Position numbers and translations under genes: made by a program. A DNA stretch of 64,000 nucleotides from Megamerina dolium (lineage: Eukaryota; Arthropoda; Insecta; Diptera; Megamerinidae), in NCBI GenBank assembly GCA_963854835.1, contig OY978525.1, positions 84,036,833 to 84,100,832 of the forward strand, written 5' to 3'. The notes beneath the pieces are model-generated. The model ran no database searches. It was not told the DNA's origin and saw only the letters and a list, made by a program, of their open reading frames with translations. Below are positions 46,323 through 56,634 of this stretch, piece after piece; position 1 is the first letter of the stretch, and each line of letters begins with the position of its first letter.

Positions 46323-47583
46323 CAGTGGCTCACAGCTTATTTCGTACAGTGTATATATTTTTATGTAAATGGCTGTAACATCGAAACTAAAAAACTTATC
46401 GATAAGTTTTGAATGTAGATGTCTGTGTATGTGTTTAGTAAACCTAATAAGAAAACGGGGAACCCCAAAAATTGTTCTTTTTGTCATGCAAGAGAGAAAA
46501 ACTATTGATCAGCTGATTTTCAGCTCACATCTTATTTCGTACACAAACTTCAATGTAAGTAAGTTTCATTCTGCCGCGCAGTTACAAAGTTTTTTTGAAT
46601 TGTATGAGTTTTTGGACCTTTTTAACTATTATAACAATTTTTATTATTCTTATTTTAAATAGTTAAAGTGCTGTAAATTAAACATTTAGCGTTATGGGTC
46701 GTCGTACAACGATGGAACAGCGTAAACTGGTAATTAACCATTTTAGGAAAGGTCAGAGTGTGCGAAAAATTGCTGAAATGACAAATTTAAGTGCCTCAAC
46801 TGTCCAATACATCATTCAACGCTTCATTCGCGAAAATCGGTTGGAGAACAAGGGCAGAGAAGCACCTAATAAGATTTTCAACGCATCAGACGAGCGTTAT
46901 ATTGTACGAAAAATTAAGAAAAATCCAAAGTTATCCACTCCGAAGTTGGCTGCAGAGGTTCAGCGTGAAATAGGAAAATCATCCAGTGCTGAAACTGTCC
47001 GACGTGTGCTGCGCAATCATGACTTGAACGGTCGAGTAGCCCGAAAGAAACCATTCATTTCAAAAATGAATATACAACGCCGACTTGACTACGCCAAAGA
47101 GCATATTATTAAGACTCCTGCGTTCTGGAATACCGTTATTTTCGCGGATGAGTCTAAGTTTAATATTTTTGGCTCGGACGGAATGTCATATGTTTGGCGT
47201 AAAGCGAATACCGAGCTAAACAAGGAGAACCTTAAGCCCACAGTGAAGCATGGTGGCGGTAGCGTGATGGTTTGGGCCTGTATGTCAGCAGCCGGAGTAG
47301 GTGAATTGGTTTTTATTGAGGGAACAATGGACAAAATGAAGTATCTCGAGATTCTGAAAAACAATTTACTTCAAAGTGCAGACAAACTGGGTTTGCGGGA
47401 AGAATTTCGGTACTAACAAGATAATGACCCAAAACATAAATCTGGGATTTGCAATCTTGGCTTATTTGGAACTGCCCACACTTGATGTCTCCACCACCAC
47501 AGTCATCTGACATGAATGTGATTGAAAATCTTTAAATCTCAATTTTTAAACTGTCACTGTACGAAATAAGCTGGGAGCCACTG
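46323..47583 (+). mobile_element. Tc1-type element, internally deleted copy
   Basis: This is the sister of the element at 230-1880. Its termini are CAGTGGCTCACAGCTTATTT and the complement of CAGTGGCTCCCAGCTTATTT, with TA outside. At 1261 bp it lacks about 390 bp between the transposase region ending ATTGAAAATCTTTAAATCTC and the far terminus. It keeps both outer ends, so it could in principle be moved by the intact copy's enzyme. Confidence 0.9.
46694..47416 (+). pseudogene. Tc1 transposase truncated before the second catalytic Asp
   Basis: Nearly identical to the 346-aa protein at 469-1509 through residue 240. A TAC-to-TAA change at codon 241 then stops translation two residues before catalytic D243. 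Just downstream a 1-bp loss (GATTGTGC to GATTTGC) shifts the frame, and the C-terminal 70 codons are deleted. D152 is retained. The product would lack a complete active site. Confidence 0.92.
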
Positions 47584-48002
47584 TATGTATACTACTACAT
47601 TCGTGTCGATTGTCAAAATAACAATATCACGCATTTACAAACATAAAATGAAACGTAAACATTGTTTGACGTTTTCATGCCCAAGCAAAATAAAAAAATT
47701 AAACCAGCTGTTCTGCTAAACCAACCACCTACCATCCTAAAAATATTTACTAGTGTTCTATATTTCTTACTACTACGTATTTGTGGACAGTTTCGAAGTT
47801 TAACAGTGCGGATACACGTTCAATAACTTGCTTTTAAATTAATCACACATACTGTTTGTCAAAAGTTTTTGGAATTGGAAGCTGTAACGTTGGCTGCACA
47901 CAAACTTATATTCAATTTATTTTTTAATTGTTCTATTTTCTGTAAGTCGCAATACTTCACTATTTTTGTTAATTTTATTCATTGTTTAATCACGGTATAA
48001 AT
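47584..48002. other. Spacer, no feature
   Basis: AT-rich sequence between the Tc1 copy and the SINE. The only notable item is the SINE's left target duplication at its end. Confidence 0.4.
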
Positions 48003-48339
48003 AAAAAATATAAATATGTGGCACTTAAGACACCAAAGGGCTCTTTGACCCAGCTTCTCCTCCATCACTGGTGTGCTGGACCTACTTGTTTTAGCCGGTT
48101 CCGAACGGCAGAACTATTGCGACATCACTTTTTCTGAGCTTTGTCACAGAGTTCTTTTAGAAGTTTTTTCATGGCAAATTGTTACTGTCGGAATAAATGA
48201 CAATTGCTTGCCGACAGGTGGGTACCGTTCGAACGAAAAATCCTTTCGGTATTAAATTTTATATGCTTTAGCCGGGGATTGAACCCACAACCTACAGATC
48301 AGAAGGCCAACACACAAACCACTGAGCTACGGCACCCAT
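48003..48339 (-). mobile_element. tRNA-derived SINE, full length (copy 5)
   Basis: A 337-bp copy flanked by the 8-bp duplication GTATAAAT (47995-48002, 48340-48347). On the minus strand the head begins TGGGTGCCGTAGCTCAGTGG, with the A-box at 48318-48329 and the B-box GGGTTCAATCCCC at 48274-48286. A tRNA-unrelated body and the tail GGTGTCTTAAGTGCCACATA follow. This is the best reference copy of the family. Confidence 0.9.
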
Positions 48340-48571
48340 GTATAAATCGAAGCACAAGCATTTATTTGAAAAAAACTGTGATCAGCTGTTTGACATGAAT
48401 ATCAAGTTCAAACGCGACTTGATAGGAAAATTTAATATCAAGTAAATGATTAATTTCTAAAAATGCGAGTCGTTATTCCATGGTTATATTACCAATCAAT
48501 TGAACGCTAAAGAAAAAAATTGTTGTTGGTTTCAATACAAAATGAAAAATGAACTCCAAAAATGAACATTT

Positions 48572-49023
48572 TGTAACGAGTATCGATGGTTGGTTACTCG
48601 TCACTATTGTGAATGACACTATTGTGAGTGACACGAATATTGGCAGCATCGAAACGAATGTCAACAAAAAGAAATAGGCGATAACCAGAACAAGCCAACG
48701 AGAAAGAAAGAGAAGAATCTCGACTACGAAAAAGAAAGATTCTGGAGTGTTGCCACAGAGTATAAATAGGGCCAGTTGTTGACAAATCAAATCAATCGAA
48801 TCCCAACGTGATTGCGCAAACATCAAAACAGTATCAAAGGCAAAAGTTGCAAGTACATTAAAAAAGTTATTGTAAATAGTTGATTGTGAATAGAGTTGAT
48901 TAAATAAATTTTTGCTCTACATGGTTGTACAAAATAAGTGTAGCAATTACTATTGATAGAATCCAGTGATCGAACAAGGTTGATTCAAATAGAATTAAAC
49001 GTTCACATAATAAAAACGTAACA
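48572..49023 (+). repeat. Gypsy 5' LTR
   Basis: The 452-bp repeat starts TGTAACGAG and ends CGTAACA. A TATA box (TATAAATAG, 48761-48769) and a polyadenylation signal AATAAA (48903-48908) are in the expected order for an LTR promoter and terminator. Confidence 0.9.
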
Positions 49024-49025
49024 AT

Positions 49026-49046
49026 TGGTGTCAGAAGTGGGATTCG
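49026..49046 (+). other. Gypsy primer-binding site (tRNA-Leu)
   Basis: TGGTGTCAGAAGTGGGATTC begins two bases after the LTR and is complementary to the 3' end of a tRNA-Leu including CCA. It primes minus-strand DNA synthesis. Confidence 0.85.
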
Positions 49047-49052
49047 GTTAAG

Positions 49053-49101
49053 ATGGTTAAAATTGACCAAAGGAAAGTGGACCAGCTTAAAAAGCTGTTG
49101 G
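49053..49101 (+). pseudogene. Gypsy gag start, cut by the array insertion
   Basis: The ATG at 49053 opens a lysine-rich frame that stops being gag at the LTR boundary. The frame resumes in the same phase at 56635, right after a repeat of the five bases GTTGG. Confidence 0.75.
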
Positions 49102-49499
49102 TGTTTAGGCCACCTTGTGCTAGTGCCATCTATTGCCGGCAGATGGTGCAGCCTGTTTTGTTTGGACACTTCGTCTCTATGGCGAAGGTGTTGATTTATT
49201 TCTCTTCGGCAACGATTCGAGGTTTTCATGGCGGCTTTTTTTTTTTGTAAAACAATTAAAATTTATAAACGAAAAGAATTTAGATTAACATTAAAATAGA
49301 AACATGAATGTAAACGTACTCAGTAAAATCGTAGTTTAAACAACATAAAACATATTGAAATTGTAAAAAACATTGTGAACAAAAATAACATGTATACATA
49401 TATACGTATTAAAATTGATAATCATTGAAATTAAATTTTAAATGCTTTTGTTATTCGAATTGTTTTGATTGAAATTTTAAAAATTATTAAACGAAGACA
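49102..49499 (+). repeat. Array LTR 1
   Basis: 398 bp, TGTTTAGG to GAAGACA. Diagnostic sites are CACCTTGTG, TTTCTCTTCGGCAACG, an 11-T run, AAATAGAAACATGAATG and CAACATAAAAC. It is preceded by GTTGG (49097-49101), the left target duplication. Confidence 0.9.
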
Positions 49500-51471
49500 T
49501 TCCTTCGAGCTGTATCGGCTCGAAACCATGGTTGAGAAAGGAGAGAAGGAAAAAACACATTTTTTTTATATGAGGGTGGTGACGGACTTCTGTGGTTCCC
49601 GGCAACCCAGCCAGCCTCAAAATTTACGACCAGTCAGCCATAGAAGCGGCACCCCCGCCTAAAACTGAATCGGCACCCCGGTCGATTTCAGTGCTCCCAG
49701 GCATCCGAATATCCGCTAAGCCCTCCCAAATGGTTTTTTGGGAGTGTGGTCTCGGATTTTCTGTGGTGTTCAGCAACCCAGTCAGCCAGCCATGGGAGCG
49801 GCACCCCCGCCTTAGACTGAATCGGCACCCCGGTCGATTTCAGTGCTCCCAGGCATCCGAATGGCCATTAAGCCCTCCCCAAAAAGTTTTTCTTTTTCTT
49901 TCCACTCTTTGTTGAACATCGCATGTGTTTTGCCCTACCGACTGCTTCTATTGCTTCCCTTATTTCATTTATATTTTTAATTTATCCCGATTTTTTTGTA
50001 ATTCATTCCCTAAATTCTCTCCCTAAATTTATTACTTTCTCCAATCAGTATTATTAAATTTTATACTATTTTTAATGTCTCTATTTTTTTACCATTATTA
50101 TTTCAATTATAATTTAAAATTTCCGAATTTTTGTTGTCTATAATTCTATATTTTGTAAATTTGCTAATTTCCTTTCTTTCTCTCAGTTTAATATTAATTT
50201 GTATATTAATTTAATTTAATACTAATTTTAATTTAATTTTATTCAGAAAATTAATTTTATATCTTTATATTTCTCTCTCCCTCTCTCTCCCAAATATTTC
50301 AATAGTTATCTCAATTCGGTTTTATATTTAATAATATTTATTTAATATTTAGAAAATTAATTTATATTTTTCTACTTCTCTCTCCCTCTCGCTCCTTTTA
50401 TCTCTCTCCCTACCTCTCCGTCTCTGGTTTAGGCTTTGCTTCTCCATTGCAGTAATCCTGCAAGAGGGGCGGAATGTCTACGCCAGACTATTACGTCGCT
50501 CGTACTGTCTGGTGCCACCTTTATAGAAGGCGAATGCAACTCTGACTTGATCAGTCAGCAGTCGATTCGTTATTCTTGTTCTTTTTTTTTCCAAAACAAT
50601 ATTTTCCCGAGCAATGAGGAGTGCGCGTCTTTGTTTCTTTTATACATTTATATATTTTTCTCTCGTACTAGTCGAATTAAAAGTGTAATTAAAATTATAA
50701 TCCTGTATTTCGTGGTGTTTTTTATAATAAATAATACACATAAACGTGTGTATATATCTCGAGTGGTTTTTTTTCTTTTGTACAAGGCAATGTACATAAA
50801 ATACAATTGTCTAGCAATTTACGTACTTTTCTCTATCGTCAATATGTAATTTCTCTCGATGACGAAAATGATGAAATTCATCAAAATCTGATTTAAACAT
50901 TTACTTTGAGCAATGGTATTGGCCAGCAACGAAAGGCTTAACCATTTGAAAGGTGATAAAATGTGCTAATGCAAATACAATAGCAATAGCAAGTATCAGC
51001 AGCACCACCATCTTAACAATATTAACAACAACAATTAATAAAAAGAACAAATGGAACAAAATCAGCAACATCACCGACAACGACATCAAGATTTGTCATC
51101 AAGTATTGACAGCAATAATTTGATGTTGGAAAGTATGACAACAGCAAAATATATCAGCCGAAATGAGCGAACTGATGGACATCACATTAGCTCAACCTCA
51201 TATAAGTGGATCAATAGAAGTGCCTCAACCACAATAACATCACCAACAGAAGAAGCGCCAGCAGAACGTCAACAACAACAAAATCCCGACACAATCTCAC
51301 ATGCCTAAGTAGATTTATAATTATAATTTATTATTTCTTATTTAAAAATAAAGATTAATTAAAAATAATTTTAATTTATTAGGGGTCAGGAAGCAGCCGG
51401 TAATGCAAACACATCGGTACAACTCAACCAAGGTATGAGCCCACCAGCATCTCTCTCACATACACATTTTT

Positions 51472-51489
51472 TGGTCCTTCGAGCCGGAT
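51472..51489 (+). other. Internal tRNA-Tyr primer-binding site, unit 1
   Basis: TGGTCCTTCGAGCCGGAT is complementary to the 3' end of tRNA-Tyr including CCA over all 18 bases, yet lies about 2 kb downstream of the LTR with no LTR beside it. Its following leader sequence parallels that next to the LTR. Confidence 0.75.
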
Positions 51490-52140
51490 AGGCTTGAAAC
51501 ATTGATTGAAGAGAGGGGAAAGATCGAAATACACATTTTTTGCGACGGTGGTCTCGGATTTTCTGTGGTGTTCGGCAACCCAGTCAGTCACAGAATTGGC
51601 GGTCAGCCAGCCATGGGAGCGGCACCCCCGCCTTAAACTGAATCGGCACCCCGGTCGATTTCAGTGCTCCCAGGCATCCGAATGTCCGCTAAACCTTCCC
51701 AAAATGTTTTTTTTTTCTCTTTCTTTTCTCTCTGTCTCTTTTTTGTTGAACATCATTATGTTTTTGCCACCGACTGCTTCTTCTTTTTTATAATAACATC
51801 AAATTCATAAATTTTTTTTATAATCCCATTATTTCGATTTTTTTGTAATATATTCCCAAAATTATTTCCCTTTTTTTTCTCTCATAAGCTCAATTTTAAA
51901 GCTGCATTGCGGTGTAGATACTCACATCCGCGTTGCAGACGTGCGTACTCAAAATGGCGTTATAACTCGTCCAATTGTGAAGCTATGCGTTCTACCGCTC
52001 GCGTAGAATAACGCATTCTTCTTCTCATTCGCTCACGCCTGCTAGCGCTCCTCTCAGTTGAGCGCAAGCTTTTAAAGCTCAAATACTGATACTTCCCTCT
52101 AATGTTGTGTCTTTTATTTGTTTATTTCTCAGATTTGAAG

Positions 52141-52389
52141 ATGAATACCTACCAGTTGTGCCATCAGAAGCATGCGCTGCGTTTTTGCCGTTGTTTTAGA
52201 GAGATGCAGCCACCCCAGCGTAAACGCGTCGTGAAGGCGCACAAATACTGCGTCAACTGCTTGACGAGATCGCATACAACTGCAGAGTGTGACTCACCAG
52301 GCAGTTGTAAAAAGTGTGGACTTGGCCATCATAAGCTGCTGCACATCGACGCACCAGCAGACACAAGCCACAGCCGATGCGGGAACTGA
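52141..52389 (+). CDS. Gag-like zinc-knuckle protein of array unit 1 (82 aa)
   Basis: Starts MNTYQLCHQKHALRFC and contains CVNCLTRSHTTAEC (CX2CX4HX4C) and CKKCGLGHHKLLH. This matches the 'C..FH.LRFC..F......R...V..H.YC.NCLA.SH....C.S...C..CG..HH.LLH' region found in gag/pol-linked frames of insect BEL/Pao elements. A strong acceptor-like sequence (TTTATTTCTCAG) lies just upstream, so the first codons may be spliced on. Basic, probably RNA-binding. The stop follows HSRCGN. The second unit has an identical copy. Confidence 0.7.
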   Translation: MNTYQLCHQKHALRFCRCFREMQPPQRKRVVKAHKYCVNCLTRSHTTAECDSPGSCKKCGLGHHKLLHIDAPADTSHSRCGN

Positions 52390-52641
52390 AGGGTTCCAAT
52401 CCGAAATCTGGTGGCGCTTCTCGACGCCAACAGCAAGCCCGGAAGCCGACCTAACCCAAGCCGAAACGGATAAGGCGAGAGAGCACCGTGGCGTCGAGTC
52501 CCGAAGCCGAACCATCCGAAAAACGACTACCGGACTTCAGACCAGAGGGCGACAAACGCGCAATTTGCTGGAGGCGGCAGTTAAAACCATAGATGAGCTT
52601 CGCAAGGCCCTTAATGTTGCACTCGTGCAAGAGGGCCGGGA

Positions 52642-53040
52642 TGTTTAGGCCACCCTGTGCTAGTGCCATCTATTGCCGGCAGATGGTGCAGCCTGTTTTG
52701 TTTGGACACTTCGTCTCTATGGCGAAGGTGTTGATTTATTTTTCTTCGGCGACGATTCGAGGTTTTCATGGCGGCTTTTTTTTTTTTGTAAAACAATTAA
52801 AATTTATAAACGAAAAGAATTTAGATTAACATTAAAATAGAAACATGAATGTAAACGTACTCAGTAAAATCGTAGTTTAAACAACATAAAACATATTGAA
52901 ATTGTAAAAAACATTGTGAACAAAAATAACATGTATACATATATACGTATTAAAATTGATAATCATTGAAATTAAATTTTAAATGCTTTTGTTATTCGAA
53001 TTGTTTTGATTGAAATTTTAAAAATTATTAAACGAAGACA
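52642..53040 (+). repeat. Array LTR 2 (mosaic)
   Basis: 399 bp. The left part has the LTR 3 states (CACCCTGTG, TTTTTCTTCGGCGACG, 12-T run). The right part has the LTR 1 states (AAATAGAAACATGAATG, CAACATAAAAC, ATTGTAAAAAAC). The switch lies between about 52789 and 52840. It ends GAAGACA, and five T separate it from TGGTCCTTCGAGC (53046-53058), the primer-binding site. Confidence 0.9.
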
Positions 53041-55019
53041 TTTTTTGGTCCTTCGAGCTGTATCGGCTCGAAACCATGGTTGAGAAAGGAGAGAAGGAAA
53101 AAACACATTTTTTTTATATGAGGGTGGTGTCGGACTTCTGTGGTTCCCGGCAACCCAGCCAGCCTCAAAATTTACGACCAGTCAGCCATAGAAGCGGCAC
53201 CCCCGCCTAAAACTGAATCGGCACCCCGGTCGATTTCAGTGCTCCCAGGCATCCGAATATCCGCTAAGCCCTCCCAAATGGTTTTTTGGGAGTGTGGTCT
53301 CGGATTTTCTGTGGTGTTCAGCAACCCAGTCAGCCAGCCATGGGAGCGGCACCCCCGCCTTAGACTGAATCGGCACCCCGGTCGATTTCAGTGCTCCCAG
53401 GCATCCGAATGGCCATTAAGCCCTCCCCAAAAAGTTTTTCTTTTTCTTTCCACTCTTTGTTGAACATCGCATGTGTTTTGCCCTACCGACTGCTTCTATT
53501 GCTTCCCTTATTTCATTTATATTTTTAATTTATCCCGATTTTTTTGTAATTCATTCCCTAAATTCTCTCCCTAAATTTATTACTTTCTCCAATCAGTATT
53601 ATTAAATTTTATACTATTTTTAACGTCTCTATTTTTTTACCATTATTATTTCAATTATAATTTAAAATTTCCGAATTTTTGTTGTCTATAATTCTATATT
53701 TTGTAAATTTGCTAATTTCCTTTCTTTCTCTCAGTTTAATATTAATTTGTATATTAATTTAATTTAATACTAATTTTAATTTAATTTTATTCAGAAAATT
53801 AATTTTATATCTTTATATTTCTCTCTCCCTCTCTCTCCCAAATATTTCAATAGTTATCTCAATTCGGTTTTATATTTAATAATATTTATTTAATATTTAG
53901 AAAATTAATTTATATTTTTCTACTTCTCTCTCCCTCTCGCTCCTTTTATCTCTCTCCCTACCTCTCCGTCTCTGGTTTAGGCTTTGCTTCTCCATTGCAG
54001 TAATCCTGCAAGAGGGGCGGAATGTCTACGCCAGACTATTACGTCGCTCGTACTGTCTGGTGCCACCTTTATAGAAGGCGAATGCAACTCTGACTTGATC
54101 AGTCAGCAGTCGATTCGTTATTCTTGTTCTTTTTTTTTCCAAAACAATATTTTCCCGAGCAATGAGGAGTGCGCGTCTTTGTTTCTTTTATACATTTATA
54201 TATTTTTCTCTCGTACTAGTCGAATTAAAAGTGTAATTAAAATTATAATCCTGTATTTCGTGGTGTTTTTTATAATAAATAATACACATAAACGTGTGTA
54301 TATATCTCGAGTGGTTTTTTTTCTTTTGTACAAGGCAATGTACATAAAATACAATTGTCTAGCAATTTACGTACTTTTCTCTATCGTCAATATGTAATTT
54401 CTCTCGATGACGAAAATGATGAAATTCATCAAAATCTGATTTAAACATTTACTTTGAGCAATGGTATTGGCCAGCAACGAAAGGCTTAACCATTTGAAAG
54501 GTGATAAAATGTGCTAATGCAAATACAATAGCAATAGCAAGTATCAGCAGCACCACCATCTTAACAATATTAACAACAACAATTAATAAAAAGAACAAAT
54601 GGAACAAAATCAGCATCATCACCGACAACGACATCAAGATTTGTCATCAAGTATTGACAGCAATAATTTGATGTTGGAAAGTATGACAACAGCAAAATAT
54701 ATCAGCCGAAATGAGCGAACTGATGGACATCACATTAGCTCAACCTCATATAAGTGGATCACTAGAAGTGCCTCAACCACAATAACATCACCAACAGAAG
54801 AAGCGCCAGCAGAACGTCAACAACAACAAAATCCCGACACAATCTCACATGCCTAAGTAGATTTATAATTATATTTTATTATTTCTTATTTAAAAATAAA
54901 GATTAATTAAAAATAATTTTAATTTATTAGGGGTCAGGAAGCAGCCGGTAATGCAAACACATCGGTACAACTCAACCAAGGTATGAGCCCACCAGCATCT
55001 CTCTCACATACACATTTTT

Positions 55020-55037
55020 TGGTCCTTCGAGCCGGAT
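55020..55037 (+). other. Internal tRNA-Tyr primer-binding site, unit 2
   Basis: Same 18-base match to the tRNA-Tyr 3' end as in unit 1, again without an adjacent LTR. Confidence 0.75.
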
Positions 55038-55688
55038 AGGCTTGAAACATTGATTGAAGAGAGGGGAAAGATCGAAATACACATTTTTTGCGACGGTGGT
55101 CTCGGATTTTCTGTGGTGTTCGGCAACCCAGTCAGTCACAGAATTGGCGGTCAGCCAGCCATGGGAGCGGCACCCCCGCCTTAAACTGAATCGGCACCCC
55201 GGTCGATTTCAGTGCTCCCAGGCATCCGAATGTCCGCTAAACCTTCCCAAAATGTTTTTTTTTTCTCTTTCTTTTCTCTCTGTCTCTTTTTTGTTGAACA
55301 TCATTATGTTTTTGCCACCGACTGCTTCTTCTTTTTTATAATAACATCAAATTCATAAATTTTTTTTATAATCCCATTATTTCGATTTTTTTGTAATATA
55401 TTCCCAAAATTATTTCCCTTTTTTTTCTCTCATAAGCTCAATTTTAAAGCTGCATTGCGGTGTATATACTCACATCCGCGTTGCAGACGTGCGTACTCAA
55501 AATGGCGTTATAACTCGTCCAATTGTGAAGCTATGCGTTCTACCGCTCGCGTAGAATAACGCATTCTTCTTCTCATTCGCTCACGCCTGCTAGCGCTCCT
55601 CTCAGTTGAGCGCAAGCTTTTAAAGCTCAAATACTGATACTTCCCTCTAATGTTGTGTCTTTTATTTGTTTATTTCTCAGATTTGAAG

Positions 55689-55937
55689 ATGAATACCTAC
55701 CAGTTGTGCCATCAGAAGCATGCGCTGCGTTTTTGCCGTTGTTTTAGAGAGATGCAGCCACCCCAGCGTAAACGCGTCGTGAAGGCGCACAAATACTGCG
55801 TCAACTGCTTGACGAGATCGCATACAACTGCAGAGTGTGACTCACCAGGCAGTTGTAAAAAGTGTGGACTTGGCCATCATAAGCTGCTGCACATCGACGC
55901 ACCAGCAGACACAAGCCACAGCCGATGCGGGAACTGA
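55689..55937 (+). CDS. Gag-like zinc-knuckle protein of array unit 2 (82 aa)
   Basis: Identical in translation to the frame at 52141-52389, with the same two knuckles and the same upstream acceptor-like sequence. Confidence 0.7.
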   Translation: MNTYQLCHQKHALRFCRCFREMQPPQRKRVVKAHKYCVNCLTRSHTTAECDSPGSCKKCGLGHHKLLHIDAPADTSHSRCGN

Positions 55938-56189
55938 AGGGTTCCAATCCGAAATCTGGTGGCGCTTCTCGACGCCAACAGCAAGCCCGGAAGCCGACCT
56001 AACCCAAGCCGAAACGGATAAGGCGAGAGAGCACCGTGGCGTCGAGTCCCGAAGCCGAACCATCCGAAAAACGACTACCGGACTTCAGACCAGAGGGCGA
56101 CAAACGCGCAATTTGCTGGAGGCGGCAGTTAAAACCATAGATGAGCTTCGCAAGGCCCTTAATGTTGCACTCGTGCAAGAGGGCCGGGA

Positions 56190-56629
56190 TGTTTAGGCCA
56201 CCCTGTGCTAGTGCCATCTATTGCCGGCAGATGGTGCAGCCTGTTTTGTTTGGACACTTCGTCTCTATGGCGAAGGTGTTGATTTATTTTTCTTCGGCGA
56301 CGATTCGAGGTTTTCATGGCGGCTTTTTTTTTTTTGTAAAACAATTAAAATTTATAAACGAAAAGAATTTAGATTAACATTAAAATAGACACGAATGTAA
56401 ACGTACTCAGTAAAATCGTAGTTTAAACAAAATAAAACATATTGAAATTAAAACAAACATTGTGAACAAAAATAACATATATACATATACATATATACAT
56501 ATACACATACATATATACATATACATACATACGTATTAAAATTGATAATCATTGAAATTAAATTTTAAATGCTTTTGTTATTCGAATTGTTTTGATTGAA
56601 ATTTTAAAAATTATTAAACGAATTGTGTA
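56190..56629 (+). repeat. Array LTR 3
   Basis: 440 bp. The extra length is mostly an expanded TATACATA run (about 56476-56531). It has AAATAGACACGAATG and CAAAATAAAAC where LTRs 1 and 2 differ. Its last bases read ACGAATTGTGTA instead of ACGAAGACA. GTTGG (56630-56634) follows, the right target duplication. Confidence 0.85.
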
Positions 56630-56634
56630 GTTGG

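Larger units (their letters stand above)
49500..52641 (+). mobile_element. Array internal region 1 (pol-less LTR retrotransposon)
   Basis: About 3.14 kb with no reverse transcriptase, RNase H or integrase. The PBS next to LTR 1 has lost seven bases including its TGG. A roughly 80-95-bp GC-rich motif (centred on GCGGCACCCCCGCCTTAAAC and CCGGTCGATTTCAGTGCTCC) occurs three times (about 49645-49735, 49790-49880, 51605-51700). It ends with a zinc-knuckle frame and a purine-rich tract (AAGAGGGCCGGGA). Most of the middle is AT- and CT-rich and non-coding. It resembles the large non-autonomous 'LARD' type. Confidence 0.8.
53041..56189 (+). mobile_element. Array internal region 2
   Basis: Nearly identical to internal region 1, with about seven single-base differences plus the 7-bp PBS deletion in region 1. 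Examples are GGTGACGG/GGTGTCGG, TAATGTC/TAACGTC, GCAACATC/GCATCATC and GTAGATA/GTATATA. It keeps the LTR-adjacent PBS and carries its own internal PBS and zinc-knuckle frame. Confidence 0.88.

Noticed and set aside
48274..48339. The tRNA-like SINE heads as genuine tRNA genes
   Set aside because: They have promoter boxes, but the anticodon stem does not pair properly and the copies continue into a common body with target duplications.
50436..51308. Several 60-137-residue frames inside the array units (repeated at 53984-54856)
   Set aside because: Composition follows the AT- or CT-rich DNA and they lack recognisable motifs. Being duplicated with the unit, their preservation is not evidence of coding.
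49102..56629. The tandem array as a pure assembly duplication
   Set aside because: The internal copies differ at several bases and the middle LTR is a mosaic of the other two, which a simple mis-join would not create. Long-read proof is still lacking.
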